Counted from the first letter of the stretch, positions 25,229 through 33,501 are shown. The stretch is DNA of 64,000 bases from Streptomyces sp. Y2F8-2 (GCF_014905555.1 NZ_BNGS01000014.1:62001-126000); one strand, 5' to 3'. The notes: generated from the letters alone by a model not told the origin. Numbers and translations are program-made.

Positions 25229-26215
25229 TCAAGCTGATTCTCGACGGGTGAGCTCCTGCTCAATGCTGGCGGTAATGGAAGGCCACGGGACGGGAAGGTC
25301 CACAATCGTCGTCCAGTACTGGTGTGACGCCCGGACCGCGGCGCTCACCCCAAGGTGCACAGCCTCGGAAGCCAAGGCACCAAGCACCCGGCGGGTCACC
25401 CCGCCCGCGCCACGTGCGGCAGGCATGATGCCGTTGCCGAGTAGGAGCGTCGCCGTGCGGAGCGCATCCAAGGTGGCAGCTGGCGCGGCTCCGGCGAGAG
25501 GGCCGTAGATCAGTTCATGCCAGTTCCGAAGGGTTCGGGCCCAGGCTAAGCGCTCGAGGCCCGTGCCCAGATCGACGGCCATGCGCTGAGGATTCTCCCT
25601 GTTCCAGAGGAGCACGATGTCGCCAAGCGTGAGATCGAGGTGGCGGAACATGAGGGTAACGCCGGCCACCTGTCGCCGGTGCCAGACCTTGAGCTGTCCG
25701 TAGAGGCTGACGTGTCGGGCATGGAAGCCGAGCCGTGAGAGGACGTAGAGCCAGTCGTCCAGGACGGCGGCGTACTCGTCGATGCTTTGGATCGGTTGGA
25801 CGCGCGAGACGTTGACGAAGGAGGTCAGGTAGCCGTCGAGGAGCTGCGCCTTGTCGTCTCGCTCGCCTGTGAACCGGACCACCGGCTGTGGGAGGAACCC
25901 ACTGCGGTAGGTCACAGGGCGGTCGTCCTTGAGTAGGGGATCAAGAGCCTGCACCGCCGAGATGGCAAGCTCGGTCTCGCGGCCCCAGCGCAGCGGAATG
26001 CATGCGTCGCGGGAAACACCGCGGGCGGCGAAGGCGTCTTCCAGAGTCGACAGGAGCTCGGCCCAGGATGGTGATCGGCGAGGCGGCGCGTACGCCGAGC
26101 CTCGATGACGGTGGCAGACCTCAAGGTCTGTGCCGTCGATCGTGAACTCCCAGCTCTGTCCCAAAACTTGGCGCAGCGCAGATGCTATCTGACGTGTGGG
26201 AGGCCCTGTCAGCAT
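25229..26215 (-). CDS. Stand-alone alanyl-tRNA-synthetase-like catalytic domain protein
   Basis: A 328-residue protein that I place with the class II AlaRS core from two blocks. AVDLGTGLERLAWART (213-227) matches AlaRS motif 3. LLLGNGIMPAARGAGGVTRR (257-276) matches the AlaRS stretch after the catalytic core (GVMPSNEGRGYVLRR type). A motif-2-like region is around 133-173. The editing, tRNA-recognition C-terminal and oligomerisation domains of normal AlaRS (about 880 residues) are absent. It may form an aminoacyl-adenylate for a non-ribosomal purpose. It is last in the operon; its ATG shares one base with the glycosyltransferase stop (TGATG). Confidence 0.6.
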   Translation of the reverse strand: MLTGPPTRQIASALRQVLGQSWEFTIDGTDLEVCHRHRGSAYAPPRRSPSWAELLSTLEDAFAARGVSRDACIPLRWGRETELAISAVQALDPLLKDDRPVTYRSGFLPQPVVRFTGERDDKAQLLDGYLTSFVNVSRVQPIQSIDEYAAVLDDWLYVLSRLGFHARHVSLYGQLKVWHRRQVAGVTLMFRHLDLTLGDIVLLWNRENPQRMAVDLGTGLERLAWARTLRNWHELIYGPLAGAAPAATLDALRTATLLLGNGIMPAARGAGGVTRRVLGALASEAVHLGVSAAVRASHQYWTTIVDLPVPWPSITASIEQELTRRESA

Positions 26216-27231
26216 CAGCAGGCTGCCATGGCCTCGAAGTGCCGGGCGGGATCGAAGCGGTACTGGCCAACGGTTTGTACCTCGGCGTGACTCAGTGCGT
26301 CAGCACGCTCGATCGCCTCAGCGAGGGCCCGGGACGCCGTCTCGTCGTCCGCGTCGGGTGAGACCACTGTTGTTACGCCTGTACGGTCGCAGAGTGCGGC
26401 TTGGGCGCAGGTTCCCTCCCGCCAGGTCAGCGCGGCCATGGGGGTTCCCGCCCGCAGCGATTCGCCGAAGATGGCGGCGCCCGCTTCCACGTAGGTGCGG
26501 TCGTAGGTGTAGACGAACACGGAGGCGTCACGGATGGCGGCCGTCTTCGCCGAGCCGCCCAGTTCGCCGACCCACTCCACGTGCTCTGCGGAGAAGACCT
26601 TTTCTTGGCTCCGTACGTAGTCCTCGCTGAAGACAGGACCGACGATGCGGATGCGGCGACCGAGTATCTGGGCGGCTCGCACCGCGAGGTGGGGAGCCTT
26701 CTCCTCGTCGATGCGGCCGAGCCACACCAGGTCTCGTCCCTTGGTGGCCGGCGGTTCCTCCTCGTGCAGGCCGAGGTGGACAGCCAGTTCCGGGATGGGC
26801 TGATGGGCCGCGTAGCGCTCGATCATCTCTGGCGAGTAGCAGTAGAGCCGTGAGCGCTTGCCGTCGAAGGCGGATTCCGCGTGTCGGAACAGTGGGGAGT
26901 GCTGGAACGTGGCTACGTCGCAGTCCAGTTGGCTCCAGGTACGTACCCAGGTAGGCAGGGACGGGTACTCGTGGCCGACAACCATCAGGTCGTAGCCAGC
27001 GGCTTTCAGCTCGCGCTCGTTCAGCGAGCCCGGGGTGACATCTTCGAGGCGGATCGGCTTCCGGACCCATGTGGCTTCCAGATCCGGGAGCCATCCCGGG
27101 CCCAGGAGGTGTACGTCGGCGCCTGCGGCTCGGGCGCCTACTGCGACCGCCCAAAGCCATCGTTCGATCCCGCCGTATCCGGCAGGGGGGAAAGCGTAGC
27201 TACCAGGAAAGTCGCAGACGCCGACGAGCAC
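26215..27231 (-). CDS. Glycosyltransferase, GT4/GT-B type
   Basis: A 338-residue GT-B fold protein. The N-terminal domain starts MLVGVCDFPGSYAFPPAGYG with the glycine-rich acceptor loop GYGGIERW; the C-terminal donor domain has DLVWLGRIDEEKAPHLAVRA and the EX7E-type region EAGAAIFGESLRAGTPM. No signal peptide or membrane helix, so it acts in the cytosol. The GTG start overlaps the seryl-tRNA synthetase stop by one base (TAGTG) and its TGA overlaps the next ATG, so it is tightly coupled. Donor and acceptor unknown; a soluble small-molecule acceptor fits the neighbours better than cell-wall glycan. Confidence 0.8.
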   Translation of the reverse strand: MLVGVCDFPGSYAFPPAGYGGIERWLWAVAVGARAAGADVHLLGPGWLPDLEATWVRKPIRLEDVTPGSLNERELKAAGYDLMVVGHEYPSLPTWVRTWSQLDCDVATFQHSPLFRHAESAFDGKRSRLYCYSPEMIERYAAHQPIPELAVHLGLHEEEPPATKGRDLVWLGRIDEEKAPHLAVRAAQILGRRIRIVGPVFSEDYVRSQEKVFSAEHVEWVGELGGSAKTAAIRDASVFVYTYDRTYVEAGAAIFGESLRAGTPMAALTWREGTCAQAALCDRTGVTTVVSPDADDETASRALAEAIERADALSHAEVQTVGQYRFDPARHFEAMAAC

Positions 27232-28523
27232 TATGCCTCCGGTGTTCCGTCCGCCGAGATTCGGCGGAAGCCGAGGTACGGGACGAGTGATTCAGGCAGG
27301 ACGATGGAGCCGTCCTGTTGCTGCCCTTGTTCGAGCAGCGCGGCCAGCGTGCGGCCGATCGGGAGGCCCGAGCCGTTGAGCGTGGCAGCCAGCTTGGGCT
27401 TCCCGTCCGCGCCGCGGGTGCGGATGTTCGCGCGACGCGCTTGGAAAGTGCCGAAGTTGGAGACCGACGAGATCTCGCGATAGGTGTTCTGGCTCGGGAT
27501 CCACACCTCTAGGTCGTAGGTGAGCTGGGCAGCGAAGCCCGTGTCGCCTGCGGCCAGGGTGACCACGCGATATGCGAGGCCCAGCTCCTTCAGACACGCC
27601 TCGGCGTGGCCGATCATCTTCTCCAGCTCGGCGTCGGCGTCCTCGGTATCGCAGATCCGCACCATCTCCACCTTGCCGAACTGGTGCTGACGGATGAGGC
27701 CCCGGGTGTCGCGGCCGTAAGAGCCGGCCTCCGAGCGGAAGCACGGAGTGTGTGCGGTGAGGGCGATCGGTAGCTCGGCGGACGGGATGATCTCGTCCGC
27801 GTAGAGGTTGGTGAGCGGGACCTCAGCGGTCGGGATCAAGAACAGCTCGCGCTCTGCGACGCTGGTCTTGAACAGGTCCTCCTCGAACTTCGGCAGCTGG
27901 CCCGTGCCGGTCATCGTCTTGCGCGTGACCAGGAACGGAACCGAGTGCTCGACGTAGCCGTGGCGGCGCGTGTGAAGGTCGAGGAAAAGCGCCGCGAGCC
28001 CTCGCTCAAGGGCTGCACCGGCCCCACGCGTGACCGCGAAGCGCGGGCCCGACAGCTTCGTCGCGCGAGCGAAGTCGAGGATGCCAGTGGCCTCGCCCAG
28101 ATCGACGTGATCCTTCGGCTCGAAGGAGAAGGCCGGCGGAGTCCCCACGCGGCGGACCTCGACCGCGAACTCCTCAGAGTCGCCGTCCGGGGCCCTGTCA
28201 TCCGGGAGGTTCGGGATGCTGAGGAGGAGGTTGCGGAGCTCCTGCTGCACCGTCTCCTGGTCGGCTTCGATCTCGCGGATCTGGTCCTTGATCTCCCGGG
28301 CACGCTCCTTCAGCTTGGAGATGTCCCCACCCTGCTTCGCCGTCTGCTGGACCTCGCCGGCCACTCTCTTGGACTCTGCCCGCAGCTCGTCCGCCAAGCG
28401 GATGTTCTGGTTGCGCCGCGACTGGAGGCTCTCCAGCGCGGACAGGTCCAGCGAGTAGCCACGGCGAGCGAGGCGACGTACCGCTTCGGCACCCATTTCG
28501 ATCAGGGCGCGGGCATCATGCAT
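27231..28523 (-). CDS. serS: Seryl-tRNA synthetase (island copy)
   Basis: A full-length 430-residue SerRS. The N-terminal tRNA-binding coiled coil is intact (about residues 27-105, ending LLLSIPNLPDD). Class II motif 2 is FRSEAGSYGRDTRGLIRQHQ, the ATP/serine site TAEVPLTNL, and motif 3 TLNGSGLPIGRTLAALLE. The conserved SNFGTFQARRANIRTRG block is present. All catalytic features look functional. Since every Streptomyces needs a chromosomal serS, a copy in an island is most likely a second one, for self-resistance or to feed seryl-tRNA or seryl-adenylate to a pathway. It overlaps the upstream phosphatase gene by eight bases. Confidence 0.93.
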   Translation of the reverse strand: MHDARALIEMGAEAVRRLARRGYSLDLSALESLQSRRNQNIRLADELRAESKRVAGEVQQTAKQGGDISKLKERAREIKDQIREIEADQETVQQELRNLLLSIPNLPDDRAPDGDSEEFAVEVRRVGTPPAFSFEPKDHVDLGEATGILDFARATKLSGPRFAVTRGAGAALERGLAALFLDLHTRRHGYVEHSVPFLVTRKTMTGTGQLPKFEEDLFKTSVAERELFLIPTAEVPLTNLYADEIIPSAELPIALTAHTPCFRSEAGSYGRDTRGLIRQHQFGKVEMVRICDTEDADAELEKMIGHAEACLKELGLAYRVVTLAAGDTGFAAQLTYDLEVWIPSQNTYREISSVSNFGTFQARRANIRTRGADGKPKLAATLNGSGLPIGRTLAALLEQGQQQDGSIVLPESLVPYLGFRRISADGTPEA

Positions 28524-29226
28524 GAGGGGGTTCCTTCTCCTCCGGCGGGTGAACTACGCGGTCGACGGTAGCAACCGCCGAACCCTCATCGACCCGCAAT
28601 ATCGCGGCGCCACCGCGTTCACCTCGGTCTTGCGGCTCCTCGCCGTCAAGATCGGTCAACAGGGTGCCGATCCACCCATGCAGAGCCTCGTCGGAGACGG
28701 CGAGCGGCTCGACGCATGGGGCCTCCGGGAAGAACAGCGGCATGGCCTCGCCCGGGGAGCGATCTCGATGCCAGAGCAGGACCGACACGAGCAAGCCGTG
28801 GCAGACGAGGACGCGGGGCCCCGGATAGTCCAAGGCCGCGCGTACTCCGGAGAGCATCCTCTGAATGCCTTCTCGCTGGGACTCTCGGGCACGGCGCGGG
28901 CGCTGTGCCCTGCCGTGATGGTCGAGCCACGCAGCATATTTCAAGAACGGGCCGCCTTCGAACTCCCCGTAGTCCAGCTCGTTGAGCTGAGCGTCCACTT
29001 CGAGCTTCGCCTCGGGCACTCCCATCAGGAGGGCGGCCGTCTGCTGGGCTCGCGGAAACTCGCTCGCCAACCACGGACGCACGCTGTGAAGAGGAAGCAC
29101 CGCCCATGCTCGCCTGCACGAGCTCACGCCTTCTTCGCTGAGCTGGATGGGGCACGTGGGGTCGCCGTTGACGAGGTACTGCTTGCTGTAGTCGGTTTGC
29201 CCGTGACGGAGGATGTACGTGGTCAC
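28516..29226 (-). CDS. Histidine phosphatase family protein
   Basis: A 236-residue phosphoglycerate-mutase-like phosphatase. The start is the GTG at 29226, overlapping the upstream kinase stop, giving VTTYILRHGQTD with the catalytic RHG at residues 7-9. The second catalytic His is in RVLVCHGLLVSVLLWH, and the acid/base Glu probably in LNELDYGEFEGGP. It would remove a phosphate from a small molecule. Encoded directly after an APH-like kinase, it may form a protect/deprotect pair with it. Confidence 0.82.
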   Translation of the reverse strand: MTTYILRHGQTDYSKQYLVNGDPTCPIQLSEEGVSSCRRAWAVLPLHSVRPWLASEFPRAQQTAALLMGVPEAKLEVDAQLNELDYGEFEGGPFLKYAAWLDHHGRAQRPRRARESQREGIQRMLSGVRAALDYPGPRVLVCHGLLVSVLLWHRDRSPGEAMPLFFPEAPCVEPLAVSDEALHGWIGTLLTDLDGEEPQDRGERGGAAILRVDEGSAVATVDRVVHPPEEKEPPHA

Positions 29227-30146
29227 CAATCGCCCCCTGGGCTGGAGGCCATCAGGGAGGACAGCACCTTGGCGATCTTCGGCTTGGCGGGGTCGTGGAT
29301 CTCCGCGTAGTAGAGGAGGCCGTCGACGGCGAGGACCCTGCACCACGGGGCGATCTCCGGAACTGGGATGCGGGAGATCCGAGAAGCAGTCGCCAGCCGG
29401 TCGGGTACTCCTCGCTCGAGGTCGTAGTAGACCGTCCAGAAGGCCCAGTCGAACACGGCGTCGCCCACCAAGGGGTGCGGATCGATCAGGCGCGGGTGCC
29501 CTCCGGCGTCGAAGAGCACGTTCTCCTGGTACAGGTCGGCGTGGAGGATCGTGGTCCGGGTCGGGTCTTCCCGCAGGTCGGAGAGCCCTTCGCACGCTTC
29601 CTTCACGAGGGCCTCCATGGTGCCGAGATCGAGGCTCTGTGCCCGTTGGCGGATGCGAGGCACGACCACGTCCTGACGGAAGTGCTCAAGGCTGGGAAGA
29701 TCCGGCGTCGTTCTGCTGCGGCCGAGGGAGTGAAGCCCTTGGATCGCAGCGGCCACCATCTGTCTCTTACGCGAGAGAGGGGCGGCGCCGCCGGGTCGGC
29801 CGCCGATCAGTTCCAGGGCCGCCACCGACAGGTCGTCCGCCGCTTCGATGACGTCTGCGGTCGGGCCGCCGGCCCATGCTTGCAGCGCGGCGATCTCGTG
29901 GCGGTAGCGCATTGGCTCGTACCACGCCTTGAGGATCAGCGGCGTCCCATCGAGGGCGGTTACCAGCGCGACGGCAGAGGTGTGTCCTGCATCGTGGTAG
30001 CCCTGCCACGAGAGGTTCCACCGCTCGGCCGCCTCGGCCAGGAGGCTCGGGGCGTCCCGAAGCCACCCTTCCGCCGATGGGCCGTAGTGGTCGAGAAGGC
30101 GCCGCCGGCACCCCGGCGGCACTTCTCCGAGCGTCTTCGGGGTCAT
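29223..30146 (-). CDS. Aminoglycoside phosphotransferase-like kinase
   Basis: A 307-residue kinase of the APH/choline-kinase superfamily, most like streptomycin 6-kinases in its N-terminal spacing (DHYGPSAEGWLRDAP; AERWNLSWQGYHDAGHTSAV). The ATP lysine is in LDGTPLILKAWYEP, the catalytic loop is ILHADLYQENVLFD (HxD..N) and the metal motif LIDPHPLVGDAVFD. The ATG at 30146 shares one base with the upstream stop (TGATG). It probably phosphorylates a hydroxyl on a sugar, nucleoside or antibiotic intermediate; resistance is a second possibility. Confidence 0.8.
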   Translation of the reverse strand: MTPKTLGEVPPGCRRRLLDHYGPSAEGWLRDAPSLLAEAAERWNLSWQGYHDAGHTSAVALVTALDGTPLILKAWYEPMRYRHEIAALQAWAGGPTADVIEAADDLSVAALELIGGRPGGAAPLSRKRQMVAAAIQGLHSLGRSRTTPDLPSLEHFRQDVVVPRIRQRAQSLDLGTMEALVKEACEGLSDLREDPTRTTILHADLYQENVLFDAGGHPRLIDPHPLVGDAVFDWAFWTVYYDLERGVPDRLATASRISRIPVPEIAPWCRVLAVDGLLYYAEIHDPAKPKIAKVLSSLMASSPGGDW

Positions 30147-31396
30147 CAGCTCAGCACGATCCCGTCCGAGACGAGCTCGTCGGTCAGAGCCGGGAACCCA
30201 TCGAGGGCCTCGGCGACGAGCGCCTGAACCTTGTCGACCTCGACGTCCGGCGAGGACAGACGGACCAGGATGCGCCACGGTTGGTCGAGCCGCTGCCCCG
30301 TGGTGCTGACGAGGTGGACTTCGGCCTGTCCATCGGTCGCTTCGTACAGGCGGTGTGCGAGACGCTGTGCGGCGATATTGTAGAGCTTGCCGACGTGGTA
30401 GACGGGGTTTTTGCCGTTGGCGCCCTCCAGGTTCATCGGGCGCAGAGGCGTGATGAGGCCGTTGATGCGGTTACCTCGGCCAACGACCCCTTCGTCACCT
30501 GACTCGATCGAGCTTCCCGTGTACGTCAGGTAGAGCTCGTCCTTCTCCGGGATGTCGCGAGCGTTAAGCCGGAACCGGACCTCGGCTTCGGGGAGGCGGA
30601 TGCCGGCGAGCCGATGGCACTCGGCGAGGACGGTCTCGGTGTTGCGGATGTACTCCGTGCGGCTGCCGACGTGGCGCGACTTCTGCGGCACGCACAGCAC
30701 GATGTCGGCGCTCTCTCCGTCCCAGTAGCCCATGAGCTTCACGTCCGAGCCGCACCAGGTGTGGGCTCGCCTGAAGTCGCTCTGACCCGAGAGGTGGTCC
30801 ACCAGCTCGCGCACAAACGACTCGAAGGGGTTCTCCGGCGCCCAGCCCGTACCGAGTGACGTGTCGTTCGAGAGCCGCACCCGACGCTCCCGAAGGTCGT
30901 CGATGGACCGCGGGTTGAACCAGCGGGTCCTGTCCGGGACCGCATTACTGGTCAGCACGGCGCCGGGGCTCGAGTTGCTCGTGATGTTGAAAGCGATGTC
31001 GAGATGATCCGACACCTCCGGAAGACACTCGGCGAAGAACTCCCGGACCTCCGCCTCGACGATCTCCAGGACGGGGATGCTCTCGCCACCGCAGGCGGGC
31101 GCGGCTCGCCCGTTTACCAGAACCCGCACAGGTCCCGTCATCTTGCCGCCGCCGTAGCGGACCTCGCTCGCCCCACCCAACAGAGCGAGCTTGTCGAAGT
31201 TGTGGTGGAGCACGGCGCCGAAGTGCTTCACGGTGTAGCGGCTGTACGCCCGGGACAGCCGTTCGGCCAGGTGGTCGGCAAGGGTGTCGGGATGTCCCAG
31301 TCCCTTGCGCTCGACGATGGTCGTCCCATCGTGCTCGCGAGTACCGGTCTCGATGACCAAGTGGCTCTTGCCGAAGGTCATGCTCGTTCGGGGCAT
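30146..31396 (-). CDS. Archaeal-type methionine adenosyltransferase
   Basis: A 416-residue S-adenosylmethionine synthetase of the archaeal (AMA) family, unrelated in sequence to the usual bacterial MetK. Diagnostic blocks are ERKGLGHPDTLADHLAERLS near the N terminus, GGGKMTGPVRVLVNGRA and RGNRINGLITPLRP, followed by GKNPVYHVGKLYN. The ATG at 31396 is preceded by GGGAG. First gene of the six-gene minus-strand operon and divergent from the aminotransferase at 31639. A dedicated SAM synthetase suggests a SAM-hungry pathway or use of a methionine analogue. Confidence 0.92.
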   Translation of the reverse strand: MPRTSMTFGKSHLVIETGTREHDGTTIVERKGLGHPDTLADHLAERLSRAYSRYTVKHFGAVLHHNFDKLALLGGASEVRYGGGKMTGPVRVLVNGRAAPACGGESIPVLEIVEAEVREFFAECLPEVSDHLDIAFNITSNSSPGAVLTSNAVPDRTRWFNPRSIDDLRERRVRLSNDTSLGTGWAPENPFESFVRELVDHLSGQSDFRRAHTWCGSDVKLMGYWDGESADIVLCVPQKSRHVGSRTEYIRNTETVLAECHRLAGIRLPEAEVRFRLNARDIPEKDELYLTYTGSSIESGDEGVVGRGNRINGLITPLRPMNLEGANGKNPVYHVGKLYNIAAQRLAHRLYEATDGQAEVHLVSTTGQRLDQPWRILVRLSSPDVEVDKVQALVAEALDGFPALTDELVSDGIVLS

Positions 31397-31638
31397 GGCG
31401 AACTCCCATCTCAGGGTCGGCAGGGTTGCCCAGCGCAGGCGTCGGTCAGCCCGGCAGGGAAGAGAAGCGGCTGTTCGGCGCGGTGCTAGCGGTCCGCGGC
31501 GACAGGACAAGATTCGCCCGAGCAGCGAGGGGATCGGAACGTCCTCCCACTGCCCTGGCACCGAACTTTCACCGAACTTGGGGCCTCTACCAGGGACTTT
31601 GTCGTCTGCTCGCGCGGTGGCGGTGCCATGCTGGCGGC

Positions 31639-32412
31639 ATGGCGGAATTGAATGGCGAACCAATCAGCGTGGATCAGCTCAAGACCCTCGCCCTTACCGG
31701 GTATGGACACTTCACGTCCATGCGTGTCGAGGAGGGCCGGGTGCGTGGGCTGTCGCTCCACCTGGACCGACTCGTGAGGGACTGCAAGGCTCTCTTCGAC
31801 GCCGAGCTGGACCCGGAGCGCGTGCGGGAGCTGGCGCGACGCGTAGCCTCCACTGCGGGAACGTGCGTCGTGCGAGTAACAGTCTTCGACCCGAACTTCG
31901 ATATGGGCCACCCCGCCGCCAAGGCGGATCCTGAAGTGCTGGTCACGATGAGGCCGGCAACGAATCTCCCGTTGTCACCGATGCGGGTGCAGACCAGGAC
32001 GTACGTCCGGGACCTGCCGACCGTGAAGAGTGTCGGCTTGTTCGGGCAGCTTCTGCATCGGCGAGCCGCTCAGCTCGACGGTTTCGGCGATGCGCTGTTC
32101 GTAGACGAGCAGTCGCTCATCTCGGAGGGTGGCACGTGGAACATCGGTTTCTTCGATGGAGACCGGGTGATCTGGCCAGAGGCGGACATCCTCGTAGGCG
32201 TGACGATGCAGCTCCTCAAGGCAGCACACGAGTACGACGAGCGGCCAGTCCGACTCGCGGACATCGCAGGTATGGAGGCCGTCTTCGCGACCAACTCCGC
32301 GATCGGGGTTCGTGTGGTCAGTGGAGTCGACGACATCGCCCTGACTGACGACCACCCAATCATCGACACTCTTCGCAAGGCGTACATGGAGGTCCCAGCA
32401 GATCCGCTGTAA
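31639..32412 (+). CDS. Class IV aminotransferase (branched-chain / ADC-lyase fold)
   Basis: A 257-residue fold-type IV PLP enzyme. The lysine is in DLPTVKSVGLFGQLLHRRAA; DALFVDEQSLISEGGTWNIG is the cofactor-binding and active-site segment with the conserved Glu; GHFTSMRVEEGRVRGLSLHL is the typical N terminus with the substrate-facing residues. Divergent from the SAM-synthetase operon across 242 bases (31397-31638) that must hold both promoters. It may deaminate or lyse an amino acid-type intermediate of the same pathway. Confidence 0.83.
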   Translation: MAELNGEPISVDQLKTLALTGYGHFTSMRVEEGRVRGLSLHLDRLVRDCKALFDAELDPERVRELARRVASTAGTCVVRVTVFDPNFDMGHPAAKADPEVLVTMRPATNLPLSPMRVQTRTYVRDLPTVKSVGLFGQLLHRRAAQLDGFGDALFVDEQSLISEGGTWNIGFFDGDRVIWPEADILVGVTMQLLKAAHEYDERPVRLADIAGMEAVFATNSAIGVRVVSGVDDIALTDDHPIIDTLRKAYMEVPADPL

Positions 32413-32475
32413 CGACACGCGCTGACGATCATGTGACTACGCTGGGCTCCGTTGATTCACTCAAAGGAGTCTCGG

Positions 32476-33429
32476 GTGGCCACAGTTGAGAGGTGGACCG
32501 GGCTGGAGGTCCGGGCGCTGCGTGAGGCACAGCGGATGAGCATTGAGGCGTTCGCCGCGAAGCTCGGAGTGAGTGATCGCATGGTCTCCAAGTGGGAGGC
32601 CCGCGGTGAGACGATCAAGATCCGCCCTGTGAATCAAGCGGCCCTGGACACAGCCCTGGCGACATCCTCGCCGGAGGTCCACGCACGGTTCGTGAAACTC
32701 ACGAGCTCTTTAGGATCGGTGCTGCCCGACCAGAGGGCGGAGGAAGGCCCGGCCCTTCCCAAGCAACATCAGGTCCGACACCCACATGACGGCAAGAAGA
32801 TGGCTCTCGTCGACGCGGGCGTGTACTTGTCGGGAGCCGGGAACAACCCCGTCTGGCTCCCAGCCTTCTACATCGACCTCTACCCAGTGACGAACTCGGA
32901 CTATGAGCGATTCGTCGCAGCCACCGGACACACGGCTCCGCAGCACTGGCCCAAGGGTAGGTGTCCGGAAAGCATTCTCGACCACCCCGTAGTGTTCGTC
33001 ACCTGGCATGACGCCGCTGCCTACGCATCCTGGGCCGGCAAGGAACTGCCGAGCTCGCAGCAGTGGGAGAAGGCGGCCCGAGGCCCCAGGGGCGAGACCT
33101 ACCCCTGGGGTAGTCAGCAGACTCCGGCGAAATGCAACACCCGCGAGAGCGGTATCGGATCGACCACGCCGGTCACCCGTTATCACAGCGGAGTAAGCCC
33201 CTACGGGGTCTACGACATGTGCGGAAATACATGGGAGTGGACTTCGACGCTCTCGGAGCCAGGCCGGTACGAACTCAAGGCGGGGGCCTGGACAAGTCCG
33301 TTCTCCCGGGTGACGCCCGCGACCTTCAACGACGCCTCCGCGGAGATGCTTGACGACGACACCGGATTTCGATGCTCTGTCTTGGCGGACGATTTGCGTC
33401 AGGTCCTGGGCAACGGAGTGACGGCGTAA
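32476..33429 (+). CDS. HTH protein fused to an FGE/SUMF1-like domain, with TTA codon
   Basis: A 317-residue fusion. GTG at 32476 is chosen because AAAGGAG lies 8 bases upstream; a TTG 24 bases earlier would put that site inside the gene. Residues 8-50 form an XRE-type helix-turn-helix (SIEAFAAKLGVSDRMVSKWE). From about residue 100 comes a formylglycine-generating-enzyme-like fold: FYIDLYPVTNSDYERFVAAT, WHDAAAYASWAGKELPSSQQ, GVYDMCGNTWEWTS and the end DDDTGFRCSV. The paired catalytic cysteines expected between the last two motifs are missing. A rare TTA Leu codon is at 32710-32712, so translation should depend on bldA tRNA. Probably a ligand-sensing regulator of the island. Confidence 0.78.
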   Translation: MATVERWTGLEVRALREAQRMSIEAFAAKLGVSDRMVSKWEARGETIKIRPVNQAALDTALATSSPEVHARFVKLTSSLGSVLPDQRAEEGPALPKQHQVRHPHDGKKMALVDAGVYLSGAGNNPVWLPAFYIDLYPVTNSDYERFVAATGHTAPQHWPKGRCPESILDHPVVFVTWHDAAAYASWAGKELPSSQQWEKAARGPRGETYPWGSQQTPAKCNTRESGIGSTTPVTRYHSGVSPYGVYDMCGNTWEWTSTLSEPGRYELKAGAWTSPFSRVTPATFNDASAEMLDDDTGFRCSVLADDLRQVLGNGVTA

Positions 33430-33439
33430 CCGTCAGTAG

Positions 33440-33501
33440 AGTCGTCCTTGGAGGCAGGCCGCGAGCTCACGGCGTGCGCCTTGTCGGTCCGCTGCATGGC
33501 G
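33440..33501 (-). pseudogene. Remnant of a paralogue of the 34392 gene
   Basis: These bases resemble 34512-34569. On the minus strand both encode a variant of Arg-Thr-Asp-Lys-Ala-His-Ala followed by an Ala-rich stretch. Only this short part of the C-terminal region is left, between the HTH-FGE gene and the frameshifted gene at 33533. Confidence 0.45.

Noticed and set aside
24946..25305. Minus-strand 119-codon open frame between the integrase remnant and the AlaRS-like gene
   Set aside because: Arg/Gly-rich, no recognisable motif, third positions not coding-like; treated as non-coding.
32476..33429. FGE-domain protein as target of a diversity-generating retroelement
   Set aside because: No reverse transcriptase or template repeat is present anywhere in the window.
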